Origin: Chitinophagales bacterium
GTDB lineage: Bacteria; Bacteroidota; Bacteroidia; Chitinophagales; Chitinophagaceae
Assembly: GCA_015655015.1 (NCBI GenBank)
Contig: JAATFV010000049.1
Location: 1 to 42,522, forward strand
DNA: 42,522 bases
Direction of reading: 5' to 3'
The notes beneath the pieces are model-generated. The model was given only the letters and a program-made list of their open reading frames with translations, was not told where the DNA came from and searched no databases. Numbering within the stretch: the first letter of the stretch is position 1; every line of letters starts with the position of its first letter. A program made the position numbers and the translations under genes. Shown here piece after piece: positions 8,370 through 17,035 of this stretch.

Positions 8370-9104
8370 TTAATGATTGTCTTCCATATATAGCTCGATG
8401 GCTTTCTCCGTGTCTCCGTAAAATTCGAGTCTCCCATGCTTCATGAAAGCGGTCCGGGTACAATATTTTTTTATGGTAGTCATTGTATGGCTTACCAATA
8501 TTACCGTCTTTCCCTCGATCCAGGATGATTCGAAGACTTTGATCGCCTTCTCCTGGAATTTTACGTCCCCAACCGCGAATATCTCATCGAGGAACATAAT
8601 ATCCGCTCCGGCATTGACGGCAATAGAGAAGCCCAGGCGGGCCAGCATGCCGGACGAAAAGAATTTTATCTTTCGGTCTACGGATTCTTCCAGCTCGGCA
8701 AATTCAATGATCCTGTCGAAGATCGCATCGATCTCTTTGATCTTCATTCCCAGTACGGAAGCGGAAACATATACGTTCTCCCTGGCTGTCAATTCATGGC
8801 TCATTCCCACTCCCAGGTTCATTAACAAGGTGCTGCCTTTGATATTTATAGTACCGGTGTCTGTAGGATATACTCCGGCCAGGATCTTCGTCAGGGTCGA
8901 TTTGCCGCAACCGTTACGGCCGATCAGTCCCACACATTCACCTTGTTTTACCTCGAAGTCCATTGTCTTTAAGGCCTCTACCTTTGAGGCGCGGGGAGGA
9001 TTAAAAAGATTGAAAAGCCTGTGTTTGATCGTATTGTGACTGTCTTCTGTTATATGAAATGTCTTACTTATATTTTTTGCTTCTATCGCAAGTCCGGGAC
9101 TCAT
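8370..9104 (-). CDS. wzt: Polysaccharide ABC transporter ATP-binding protein
   Basis: A 244-residue ATPase of the Wzt/TagH/KpsT branch. Walker A is GLIGRNGCGKSTLTKIL, the signature loop is FFSSGMLARLGFSIAV (the SSGM form of polysaccharide exporters rather than LSGGQ), and Walker B is ADIMFLDEIFAVGD. It stops after YMEDNH and so has only the nucleotide-binding domain: the extra C-terminal glycan-binding domain of about 150-180 residues found in Wzt of E. coli O8/O9a is missing. It pairs with the permease two bases upstream to export an undecaprenol-linked glycan. Confidence 0.9.
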   Translation of the reverse strand: MSPGLAIEAKNISKTFHITEDSHNTIKHRLFNLFNPPRASKVEALKTMDFEVKQGECVGLIGRNGCGKSTLTKILAGVYPTDTGTINIKGSTLLMNLGVGMSHELTARENVYVSASVLGMKIKEIDAIFDRIIEFAELEESVDRKIKFFSSGMLARLGFSIAVNAGADIMFLDEIFAVGDVKFQEKAIKVFESSWIEGKTVILVSHTMTTIKKYCTRTAFMKHGRLEFYGDTEKAIELYMEDNH

Positions 9105-9106
9105 AG

Positions 9107-9904
9107 TTATAGTTTTTCAGCGGCTTTGGACCCCAGTTTATTTAAAAAAATAAGACCTATTGACAAAAAGACCAGCGCGTAGCCAAAATCGAATCCCAAT
9201 AAGCGGAAATCGGGTTGCTGTCCCTCCATCATCACCCTCCTTGCATTAATAATGATACCTGCGATAGGATTGCCAAATTCGAAAGCGGGCAAAGCCGACT
9301 TAAATGTGCTTAGCTTATAAAAGATCGGGGACAGGAAGAATAAAAAAGAAGTGAATACCACCCAGATCTGAGTTATGTCCTTGGCAAGAATATAAATGGT
9401 CGACAGGATCAGGCAGAGGCCAAGTGACAATACGAACAGGTTGATAAACAGGAAAATGATCCATAAATTAGAGAAGGACACCCCTGAAGACTGTTTCTCG
9501 AACAGGTTATAGAATAGGAGGAACATTATAAAGTTGAAGAAAAAACCGATGCTGTTGGCAAAGAGTGTGGATAAATAGATCTCCAGCTTGTTCATATTAC
9601 TGTACTCATACAGGTACTTCTTGATGTATAGGATCTGGATGCTGCCGGAGGTGGATTCTACAAAAAAATTCCAGAATATCAGACCGATAAAAAGATAAGA
9701 GGCAAAAGACGGCACATCACTTTTAAGGATGACCTTGAACGCTACATAATAAATACACATATCCATAATAGGCTTCAATAAAGCCCAGAATAACCCCAGC
9801 TTATTTTCATAATAGCGCAATTTGAACTCGATCTTGGCTAATAACCATATCCTCTCCAGTTTATTCGATCTTTTTGTCCAGTCATTCACAATGCCGGTGC
9901 CCAT
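9107..9904 (-). CDS. wzm: Polysaccharide ABC transporter permease
   Basis: A 265-residue ABC-2 type permease with six hydrophobic segments. The N-terminal amphipathic region IWLLAKIEFKLRYYENKLGLFWALLKP is typical of Wzm/TagG/KpsM proteins. It forms the membrane channel of the exporter whose ATPase is the next gene (2 bases apart). The gene is noticeably more AT-rich than the GT-C genes further upstream. It follows the GT4-GT2 gene by 3 bases, so it belongs to the same transcript. Confidence 0.88.
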   Translation of the reverse strand: MGTGIVNDWTKRSNKLERIWLLAKIEFKLRYYENKLGLFWALLKPIMDMCIYYVAFKVILKSDVPSFASYLFIGLIFWNFFVESTSGSIQILYIKKYLYEYSNMNKLEIYLSTLFANSIGFFFNFIMFLLFYNLFEKQSSGVSFSNLWIIFLFINLFVLSLGLCLILSTIYILAKDITQIWVVFTSFLFFLSPIFYKLSTFKSALPAFEFGNPIAGIIINARRVMMEGQQPDFRLLGFDFGYALVFLSIGLIFLNKLGSKAAEKL

Positions 9905-9907
9905 GCT

Positions 9908-12148
9908 TTAACGTTTAAGTTTTTTGATGGTTAATGCAATCTTTTTCAATCGTTCATGGCGCTTGACCAGCGATTTTATTTTTAATAATATTCTACTTTC
10001 TCCAACCCTTTCCGTCGCTACTTTTACTTCAAAGGTCGGGTTATCGAATAAATAACCCGGACCATTGGCATTCAATAAGTTAATTACCTGAGCCGCAAAT
10101 TTAGCATAATAATCAGCATGTTTTTCGGTAATGTATTTATTTGAATAGAGTAATTTTTCCAGGGAAATATCCCTGATCATTGACCCTGACCTGACCCTGT
10201 AATAGAATAGCGGTTCCGGTAATACAATTCCGTTATAACCTCCATGCAACATACTTACTACACTTTCATAGTCCTCCAGTCCATAATCCACTTGTTTGTC
10301 ATTCAGTCCGCCTGCGAGGAAAGCCGCCCTTTTGTACACCAGTCCGCTGCTGTTCACCGGGTTATGTACCAGGACAAAAGGAGGCTGTGGGGTAAAGGTC
10401 GGCCAAAGCCGGGTGCTATTCCCGAAATATTTTACCCAGGCTCCGGCGAAATGGACATTTCCGTTGCGCTGAAGGGCCGTTATCGCCTTTTCATAATAAG
10501 CAGGGGCTACTTTGTCATCGGCGTCTAAAAAAGCCAGGAATGTTCCTTTCGCCAGTTCCGCGCCGTAATTCCTCGTAAACGCAAGCCCCTGATTTTTATG
10601 ATGGAAGACGCGCACATTTTCCCAACGGGCAATAAGGTCCAGTTTTTCAATACTTGCGGGATCCGTGCTCCCGTCATTTATTACCAGTATCTCCAGGTGC
10701 TTATAAGTAGACCCGAGCACAGACTGGATGCATTCTTCGATATAATCTCCCATATTATAATAAGGGATTATTACTGAGAGCAGATCATCTCCGGATGGCT
10801 CTGCATCTGGTGATCTGGTGTCTTCCTGGTATAAAAAAGGGAAATGAGTCCTGCCGGATGGGATAGATTTACCATACTCCAGGATCTCCTTCTTTTTTGC
10901 AAGGATCACATCAAAGGAATAGGTATCCCGCACCCTTTGACAGGCATTTATACCAATCCGTTGCATTTCATCATCGGTCAACGACAGAGTCTTCTCCAGC
11001 TGGCGGGCAAAAGAAGCAGGATCCCGATGATCAAAAAGGAAGCCTGACACACCTTCCTCCATCATTTCCCTTTGCCCGCCTTGTTGCGAGGCCAATACGA
11101 TCTTTCCCAGGCTCATGGCCTCCATGACGACATAAGGCAGATTGTCTATTATGCTGGGTACAAGAATGACATGCGCATCCTGTAAATATTCTTTTATCTG
11201 GCGGGGCTGAATTTTTCCATGCAATTGCAGTAGCCCTTTTGCTATATAAATGCCGTATTTTTTGCTCACGAGTTGCCCCATGGTCTGCATCTCAGGATGA
11301 TACACGATATCCGTACCTCCTACTATATGCAGGGGATGCTGAAAACCGTTATCCCATAATTTTTTAAAATAGGCCAGCAATTCAAAACTTCCTTTCTGGG
11401 GAGAGAGTTTCCCGTAATAAACGATCTTATTCCGTTGAAAGTTTCCCGCCAGCTCTTTGTTCTCCGGGCCGCTGTTCCCCGGGCCGCTCTCTCTTACCGG
11501 ATCTTTTTCGTTTTCAGGCCTGGTCGCCGTATCGGCTGACGGATGCTCTTCCTGATATGGATTGGCAAGTATCCGTACCTCTTTACCGGTCAGATCGACA
11601 TACCGTTGAATTTCCTCCACCAGGAACCGGGTGGGGGAGATCAGCAGGTCAGCCGCCGCAATGGCCTGCTTTTCCATTTCGCCCGTCCAGAAATCAGGGA
11701 AGCGATAGGTGGGCACCCTGTTATACTCCAGGTAAATAAATGCAGGGGAATGTAAGGTGATAAGGATCGGGACACCGGCCAGGAAGGCATAACCCGCATG
11801 CTTGAATTGGGTGAGATAATAGGCAATGCCCTGGTAATCCTGCGCTTCGATGAAATCAGGCTGGCCCTTTTGTTCAATAATTGTTCTTACCATATCGGCA
11901 AAGGCATAACTCAGTCTTGCGGTATAACCTAATGTCCCCTGCAGCCCGTTCCTGTTGCTGTTGAAACGGATCAGGGTGATGCCCGGTGCGGGCTCTGAGA
12001 TAATATAGTCGGCAACGCTGTCATCCTGAACGAATACGGTCACCGCATCTCCGGCTGTGGCCAGCATCTTTGCGGTAAAATAGCAGTAGGTGCTGATGCC
12101 CCCGCCATGAAAAGGGGGATATTCCGTGGTAAGTAGCCAGTAGTTCAA
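9908..12148 (-). CDS. Two-domain glycosyltransferase, GT4 plus GT2
   Basis: A 746-residue fusion. The N-terminal GT4 part (about 1-420) has LTTEYPPFHGGGISTYCYF, KIVYYGKLSPQKGSFELL and EAMSLGKIVLASQQGGQREM; the C-terminal GT2 part (from about 448) has LLSVIIPYYNMGDYIEECI, VINDGSTD and the metal site FLDADD. A single protein could thus add two successive sugars. The start is a TTG at 12148, because the next Met would remove the glycine-rich loop and no other start lies upstream; TTG overlaps the TGA stop of the preceding gene (TTGA), so translation is probably coupled. The protein ends with a basic stretch (LKKIALTIKKLKR) that may contact the membrane. Confidence 0.87.
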   Translation of the reverse strand: MNYWLLTTEYPPFHGGGISTYCYFTAKMLATAGDAVTVFVQDDSVADYIISEPAPGITLIRFNSNRNGLQGTLGYTARLSYAFADMVRTIIEQKGQPDFIEAQDYQGIAYYLTQFKHAGYAFLAGVPILITLHSPAFIYLEYNRVPTYRFPDFWTGEMEKQAIAAADLLISPTRFLVEEIQRYVDLTGKEVRILANPYQEEHPSADTATRPENEKDPVRESGPGNSGPENKELAGNFQRNKIVYYGKLSPQKGSFELLAYFKKLWDNGFQHPLHIVGGTDIVYHPEMQTMGQLVSKKYGIYIAKGLLQLHGKIQPRQIKEYLQDAHVILVPSIIDNLPYVVMEAMSLGKIVLASQQGGQREMMEEGVSGFLFDHRDPASFARQLEKTLSLTDDEMQRIGINACQRVRDTYSFDVILAKKKEILEYGKSIPSGRTHFPFLYQEDTRSPDAEPSGDDLLSVIIPYYNMGDYIEECIQSVLGSTYKHLEILVINDGSTDPASIEKLDLIARWENVRVFHHKNQGLAFTRNYGAELAKGTFLAFLDADDKVAPAYYEKAITALQRNGNVHFAGAWVKYFGNSTRLWPTFTPQPPFVLVHNPVNSSGLVYKRAAFLAGGLNDKQVDYGLEDYESVVSMLHGGYNGIVLPEPLFYYRVRSGSMIRDISLEKLLYSNKYITEKHADYYAKFAAQVINLLNANGPGYLFDNPTFEVKVATERVGESRILLKIKSLVKRHERLKKIALTIKKLKR

Positions 12149-13008
12149 TCTTTATATTTTTTTACGTTGTCCCTGAATAATGACCGAAAGGTACGTTGTC
12201 CGGTGAGGACTTTCACGAGGTGGCCAAGGCGCTTGAACCATAAGGGTAAAATTTCGTATTCGCGCGTGTAATAGTCCTGCAGCTCCTTTGTTGCGTGGTT
12301 CGACCGCAGCACTTCCACATATTGTCTATGATGATTCAATTCCATTTCAGTGGAAGCCTGTTTTCTTTGAAGGACCCTTAGCTTTTTTTCCAGCTGCTGA
12401 TTTTCCAGGATGAGGGTCATCTGTATGGGGAAATCCTGTCGGAATTTGTTTTCGATCCGATGGAGAGCCTGGATAGCTGTCTGCAGTGCTTCGGGGGAAG
12501 GAGAATAAAAGAAGAGATCATTTCCGTAGTACCGATCTCCGGCGAACAGGGTGGTGTAGTGGTTTGCCAATGCTTGCAGAGATCTGAATAGCGGGTTGGT
12601 ATCCGGTCCGGATTGGCGTGGTTTATGGTCCGGAGCTTCCGGAAGAAGGAGCCGATAGATCTGGCAGCCTTCAAGTCCTTGCAGACCAAGGTAGGCTTTT
12701 AACGAGCCGGAAGCGTGTTCAAGCAATTCGGGCGAATCTCCCGTGAGCACGATCACCGGTTGGTCATCGATGCGCAGATAGGAGGGTAAAAAACAAGCCG
12801 CTGCGGTCAAACGGATGGCAGTGTCCGGAAGAGTCCCCCTGATCTCCAGGGCCAGGCCCAAAGCCGGTAGAGGCATGTTTGCTATTGATCGGTATGCGTT
12901 GTCCAATGATCCCTGTGTCAGGGCATCTGCCATGACGGTATAAAAGACGTTTTCCTCCGGTTCTTCCGCAGGTATGCTTTCTGATATAAAAAAGATCCGA
13001 TTGATCAT
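12145..13008 (-). CDS. Unknown protein with C-terminal coiled coil, possibly WbsX/GH99-like
   Basis: A 287-residue protein I do not firmly recognise. The segment PSYLRIDDQPVIVLTGDSPEL recalls the RIDGKPVFLIY block of WbsX-type (GH99-like) proteins, which often accompany RgpF domains, but the similarity is weak. Residues about 195-245 form a charged coiled coil (LENQQLEKKLRVLQRKQAST), followed by a YTREYEILPLWFKRLGHLVK tail that looks amphipathic. The ATG at 13008 was preferred to one 20 codons upstream because it overlaps the RgpF-like stop by one base (TAATG). It sits between the RgpF-like gene and the GT4-GT2 gene with overlaps on both sides, so it probably works with them. Confidence 0.6.
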   Translation of the reverse strand: MINRIFFISESIPAEEPEENVFYTVMADALTQGSLDNAYRSIANMPLPALGLALEIRGTLPDTAIRLTAAACFLPSYLRIDDQPVIVLTGDSPELLEHASGSLKAYLGLQGLEGCQIYRLLLPEAPDHKPRQSGPDTNPLFRSLQALANHYTTLFAGDRYYGNDLFFYSPSPEALQTAIQALHRIENKFRQDFPIQMTLILENQQLEKKLRVLQRKQASTEMELNHHRQYVEVLRSNHATKELQDYYTREYEILPLWFKRLGHLVKVLTGQRTFRSLFRDNVKKYKD

Positions 13009-13763
13009 TAAATCCCTTTTATCGTGTAACCCTGCGTAAAAATAAGCCAGGTCATCAATCTTTCCCAAGAGTGTGCATATGTTCCGTGGGTGTCATCCAT
13101 AACGTTCCCTCTTTCGAGTGTTTTGCGGATATCAAGTGGAGGGTATTCCGTAAAAAAATCCAATAGGGGCTTCTGGCGAACCCAGAACATGGTGCCGGCA
13201 ACATAACGATAATCCTTGATGACTATGTTATTTTCCGATTGCAATCGGGAGAGTAGGGCGCGATTCTGGCTGATAAACGATTGCCTGGCGGGGTCATATT
13301 CGTTTCGAATGCTGTCGGCCCCTGCTATGACCCCGATCTTTTGATCTTTGCTGAAAGCCGCGAGCGCGCTTTGTACAATTGCGGGCTCTACGATTCGAAA
13401 CAGCTTGTCCTTCCATTCCTGGTTTTGGATCTTGTACGGGCTTTTCTTGTCGTGAAGGAAGATGCCGTATTCGGCATCTTCTTTTTCCCGCAGAGCGGCG
13501 TCCAGCAGGACCAGCTTTCCGCCAATATCCTTACCCTGATTGGGAGACCGTCGCAGGACGATCTTTTTCAGCCAGGGACCGGAAGCTGCTTTTTGGAGCC
13601 TGTTGCCGAGAAGATGGTTTTGCTCCAGGTTATACATGCTATCCTCTACAACGTTGTAGTACAAAATAAAGGGGACATTCATTTTTTGGGAAAAGAATTG
13701 TATCCAGTCTTCGTGCTGCCCGTAGTAGTTGTGAAAGAATATAGAGCAGGTAATGGAATTCAT
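13008..13763 (-). CDS. Rhamnan synthesis protein F (RgpF)-like glycosyltransferase
   Basis: A 251-residue protein with the marks of the RgpF family (PF05045): SIFFHNYYGQHEDWIQFF at the start, RRSPNQGKDIGGKLVLLDA, the signature YGIFLHDKKSPYKIQNQEWKD cut into its HDKKSP core, and YRYVAGTMFWVRQKPL. RgpF proteins take part in assembly of rhamnose-containing or similar polysaccharides. The ATG at 13763 overlaps the stop of the upstream GT-C gene (ATGA), which decides against two in-frame starts further upstream at 13778 and 13805. The next gene overlaps its stop by one base. Confidence 0.78.
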   Translation of the reverse strand: MNSITCSIFFHNYYGQHEDWIQFFSQKMNVPFILYYNVVEDSMYNLEQNHLLGNRLQKAASGPWLKKIVLRRSPNQGKDIGGKLVLLDAALREKEDAEYGIFLHDKKSPYKIQNQEWKDKLFRIVEPAIVQSALAAFSKDQKIGVIAGADSIRNEYDPARQSFISQNRALLSRLQSENNIVIKDYRYVAGTMFWVRQKPLLDFFTEYPPLDIRKTLERGNVMDDTHGTYAHSWERLMTWLIFTQGYTIKGI

Positions 13764-15304
13764 AAGCGTATTTTCCATATTTCGATCATAGGAATGCCCT
13801 GCCAATCGGAGTATGTCCTTACAACTTCGTGGGAGATATGGTTCTGTTCCAAAGCTGCTGACAGATTTGCCCTGTTGCCTTTGAAGTTTTCGAATTGGGG
13901 CAGCTGCGTAAAGATATATATATCCTTATTCTTAGGCATGCCTTTAATGCAGCTATCGGCCTTTCCCCGTTCTGTGAAAAGCGGCCATACGTCCATAACA
14001 GCCGAGCGGTCGCTGGCTTCGGCGACAAGAAGGGTTCCTATGCCCCAGTCAGAGCTGACGAAACATGCCCCGGGCCGGTCTTTTGCGAAAGCAGCGGCCT
14101 TTATATTGGCCGGGTCCCAGGTATGATTGGTAGGCCTGGCAAAGGCATTTATGCTAATGAGGCTGGAGGCGGTGCTACCTATAAAGACCAGGATAAGGGT
14201 TGCGATGATGGCGATGTGCCGAAGCCGGCTATGGCGGGTTACCGGGTTGTCCCAGAAGGTGCCGATCAGGGGCGCCAGAAGCATCTGCCACATTCCGCTG
14301 AGCACCGAGGAATGGTGAGACCCGGTAGCGGTCTTTGTTACGACAAAAGCTGCCATCAGCAGCAGGAATAGTGTGAGCAACCATCCGTACAGGCGTCTTT
14401 CGGCGTGCAGCCTGATCAGCGAACGGAATCCGATAGCTGCAATGGCTGCGGCCAGCAGGTAGCCGGGCCAGAACCATTGTTCCACGCGAAGCCCATTACC
14501 ACAGATAAAATCCAATGCTCCCCCGCCGGACATTGTCAGCCGTATGAGCCAGGCGGCATAGGAAAGCCGTTGCGGCCAGCCGATATCCATGTGTTCCGCC
14601 AACCGCAGGCTCCGGATGGTAGCTATAGCGAGCGCCGCGGATAAGAGACTGGCGGCCAGGACTGCCTGGCGTGGGCGTGTACGGGCAAAGTCGAGCAGCA
14701 GATTCTTGTACAAGAGAGCAAGCGAGCCTATTGCTGCAAAGGCAAGCCATAAGAAGCTCAGCTTGTCGAAGACTCCGAGCAGCATGGCTATGATGGCCGG
14801 CCAGACCCATTTGGGGTTCCGCGTTCTTATCCATTCCACCAGCGAGAGGAGCAGCAGTCCCCTGAAGAAGAACATCAGAGCATTCGGCCCCCAATCGAGT
14901 CGTGAATGCATGAGCAGTGTCGGATCCAGGAGTATCATCACCGCTCCGGACAGCGCGGCTGCACGCCCGAAGCCCCGCCAGAGGGCCATCACCAGGCCAA
15001 GACCACCGGTTATGCCTATAAGGATCGAGGGGAGCCGCACCGTCCAGGCGTTGACAGGCAACAGGGAGAAGATGGGGAAATATATCCAGGCCTTCAACGC
15101 GCCGATATATTTCATTAGCAGGACGGGGATCCCGAATATCTTCCGGCTGATGAAAATATTGGTTTTTGCGCCTGTGGCGGCATTTACAAAAAGCAGCTCG
15201 TCATAGTACAAGCCCGGGCGGTCGATCTCGAGGCAGGCCAGGAAAATAGCCGCGATCAGGATGAATAACAAAAGGACGAAAGCTGATAGCTGTTGCTTTG
15301 ACAT
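13760..15304 (-). CDS. GT-C fold membrane glycosyltransferase (copy 1)
   Basis: A 514-residue polytopic protein (about ten membrane segments) with an acidic motif GLYYDELLF after the first helix, where GT39/ArnT-type enzymes carry their catalytic aspartate or glutamate, and a soluble C-terminal domain (about 395-514) ending MIEIWKIRL. Such enzymes move a sugar from a polyprenyl-phosphate to a glycan or lipid on the outer face of the inner membrane. The gene is GC-richer than its neighbours. It is a clear paralogue of 19255-20805: shared GALKAWIY-PIF, WTVRLP, DPxL--SRLD and ATGxHHxxxLxGxWQ. A one-base overlap (TAATG) links it to the methyltransferase upstream. Confidence 0.8.
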   Translation of the reverse strand: MSKQQLSAFVLLLFILIAAIFLACLEIDRPGLYYDELLFVNAATGAKTNIFISRKIFGIPVLLMKYIGALKAWIYFPIFSLLPVNAWTVRLPSILIGITGGLGLVMALWRGFGRAAALSGAVMILLDPTLLMHSRLDWGPNALMFFFRGLLLLSLVEWIRTRNPKWVWPAIIAMLLGVFDKLSFLWLAFAAIGSLALLYKNLLLDFARTRPRQAVLAASLLSAALAIATIRSLRLAEHMDIGWPQRLSYAAWLIRLTMSGGGALDFICGNGLRVEQWFWPGYLLAAAIAAIGFRSLIRLHAERRLYGWLLTLFLLLMAAFVVTKTATGSHHSSVLSGMWQMLLAPLIGTFWDNPVTRHSRLRHIAIIATLILVFIGSTASSLISINAFARPTNHTWDPANIKAAAFAKDRPGACFVSSDWGIGTLLVAEASDRSAVMDVWPLFTERGKADSCIKGMPKNKDIYIFTQLPQFENFKGNRANLSAALEQNHISHEVVRTYSDWQGIPMIEIWKIRL

Positions 15305-16077
15305 TATGACTCCAAATGTAGTGGCTTTTGCGACTTCTTCGATATTACCATCAATGAAATTCCCACCGGAAATTTCAGGCCATTTTTAAGAAAGAAAGTT
15401 TCATTCCTAAAGATCCTGTAAAGGATTTTGGAAAGAAATCCATTGCTGATCTTGCTATTGTCGGATCTGGGGGCTTTCTTTTGATCTTTCCCTTTAAGTA
15501 TGGAAGACAGAATCCGGAATACAAAGACAAAAGGGAACAGAAAGAAATTGAAATATGATTTGAAATGTATGCTGCTGCTCTTCCTGTCGAATAATGCCAG
15601 ATAATTCCGCATAGTATATCTTCTCACGTGCTCATTGATGACATCATGCTCGGACCACAGCATTTTAAAAGTGGGGACAGTGGTAAAAGTATATCCTCCT
15701 GGTTTGCAGACGCGGTGAAGCTCAGATATCGCAAGCAGGTCTTCCTGGACATGTTCTACGACGTCAAAGGCGCATACAAGATCGAATTCATTGTCGCTGA
15801 ATGGGAGTGCCGTTATACTGCCCTGGATGAAACCCAAACCAAACTGCTGATTTACAAAATCACAGCATTCCTTGTTATATTCCAACGAAGTCACTTCCCC
15901 GAATTCCTGCAGCATTATGCTTGACGCTCCAAGGGCGGCGCCTACATTCAGGATCCGGATCGTTCCGGCACCGGCAAAAAGTTTAGCGACCTGGTCCTGC
16001 AGGATCTTTTTCCTGGCGAGGAACCACCAATTCGTCCTTTCGAGAGTATAGTATTCCTTGTAATATTCAGTCTGCAT
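15304..16077 (-). CDS. Class I SAM-dependent methyltransferase
   Basis: A 257-residue protein with motif I ILNVGAALGASSIML (a degenerate glycine loop), LPFSDNEFDLVCAFDVVEHV and the HRVCKPGG block of Methyltransf_11-type enzymes. A hydrophobic patch about residues 172-192 (FFLFPFVFVFRIL) could attach it to the membrane. Single-base overlaps with the genes on both sides (TAATG) show it is co-translated with a GtrB-like GT2 and a GT-C enzyme, so a lipid-linked sugar or the growing glycan is the likely substrate. The exact methyl acceptor is unknown. Confidence 0.82.
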   Translation of the reverse strand: MQTEYYKEYYTLERTNWWFLARKKILQDQVAKLFAGAGTIRILNVGAALGASSIMLQEFGEVTSLEYNKECCDFVNQQFGLGFIQGSITALPFSDNEFDLVCAFDVVEHVQEDLLAISELHRVCKPGGYTFTTVPTFKMLWSEHDVINEHVRRYTMRNYLALFDRKSSSIHFKSYFNFFLFPFVFVFRILSSILKGKDQKKAPRSDNSKISNGFLSKILYRIFRNETFFLKNGLKFPVGISLMVISKKSQKPLHLES

Positions 16078-17012
16078 TAGTTGACTACTTTGTCGATGAT
16101 GAAAAGCGGCCGTTGTCTTACCTGGTTATAGGTCCTGTAGACGTATTCTCCTACCAATCCAATGGTGATCAGCTGTACGCCGCTGAAGAAAGAAATGGCG
16201 AAGATCAGGGTAATATATCCGTCCGGCAAATTATGGGATGTATATTTAAGATAGATCAGGAGTATCAAATAAAATATAGAGATCAAGATGCTGACAAATC
16301 CCAACAGGTACATGGCCCGGATGGGGACTTTGCTGAAATTGAATATTCCGTTCATCCCGATTTGTATTCTCTTCCCGATGCTGTATTTCGATTGGCCTGC
16401 CTGTCTTTCCCCTCGATCGTACTCATAGCCGTATTGTTTGAATCCTATCCAGGAACGCATTCCGCGGAGGTAGCGGCTTTCTTCAGGCATTGAGATGATA
16501 ATGTCCCTTACCCGTTTGCTGATCATACAAAAATCCCCGACGTCCATTGGGATATCGTAGTTGCTTAGCATTTTTTGTATCCGGTAGTATGCCCAGAAAG
16601 CAGATCGGAGCAAAAAACCTTCTTTCCTGTTCTTTCGAATGGCATAAATGACGTCGTATCCTTCCTTCAGCTTTTCGTAGAAGTCGGCAATTAATTCCGG
16701 AGGGTCCTGGAGATCTCCGTCGATGATCATGACTGCTTCCGTAGCATCCGCACAGAAAAGTCCTGCTGAAACGGCCAGCTGATGCCCATGGTTCCTGGAA
16801 AGGAAGACGGATTTATATCTGGGATCTTTTGCCGAAAGAATTTCCATGAGATACTTGGTTTGATCGATGCTGCCATCGTTCACCATAACCACCTGGGTGC
16901 TGGGCTCAAAAGAATCCAGCAGATTCGTTATTCTCTCCGTCAGCTGATGAAACATTTTCTCCTCATTATAAAGAGGGATGATAATGGAAATTAAAGGTTT
17001 CTGGATTAACAT
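16077..17012 (-). CDS. GtrB/ArnC-like polyprenyl-phosphate glycosyltransferase
   Basis: A 311-residue GT2 with two C-terminal membrane helices (about 232-257 and 268-292). Seen: ISIIIPLYNEEKMFHQLT, MVNDGSIDQT, DxD within IIDGDLQDPPELI and the GQSKYSIGKRI block typical of bactoprenol-phosphate sugar transferases (GtrB, ArnC). These enzymes load a sugar from a nucleotide onto undecaprenyl phosphate, giving the donor used by GT-C enzymes on the outer face. Two GT-C paralogues flank the gene, which fits that role. It is joined to the methyltransferase by a one-base overlap; YfhO-like lies 23 bases upstream. Confidence 0.87.
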   Translation of the reverse strand: MLIQKPLISIIIPLYNEEKMFHQLTERITNLLDSFEPSTQVVMVNDGSIDQTKYLMEILSAKDPRYKSVFLSRNHGHQLAVSAGLFCADATEAVMIIDGDLQDPPELIADFYEKLKEGYDVIYAIRKNRKEGFLLRSAFWAYYRIQKMLSNYDIPMDVGDFCMISKRVRDIIISMPEESRYLRGMRSWIGFKQYGYEYDRGERQAGQSKYSIGKRIQIGMNGIFNFSKVPIRAMYLLGFVSILISIFYLILLIYLKYTSHNLPDGYITLIFAISFFSGVQLITIGLVGEYVYRTYNQVRQRPLFIIDKVVN

Positions 17013-17035
17013 AGTTGATTAAGTTTCGGTCCACT

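Noticed and set aside
13281..14126. A 281-codon plus-strand frame over the RgpF-like and GT-C genes
   Set aside because: No domain pattern, and it lies antisense to two genes with clear family motifs and coupled starts.
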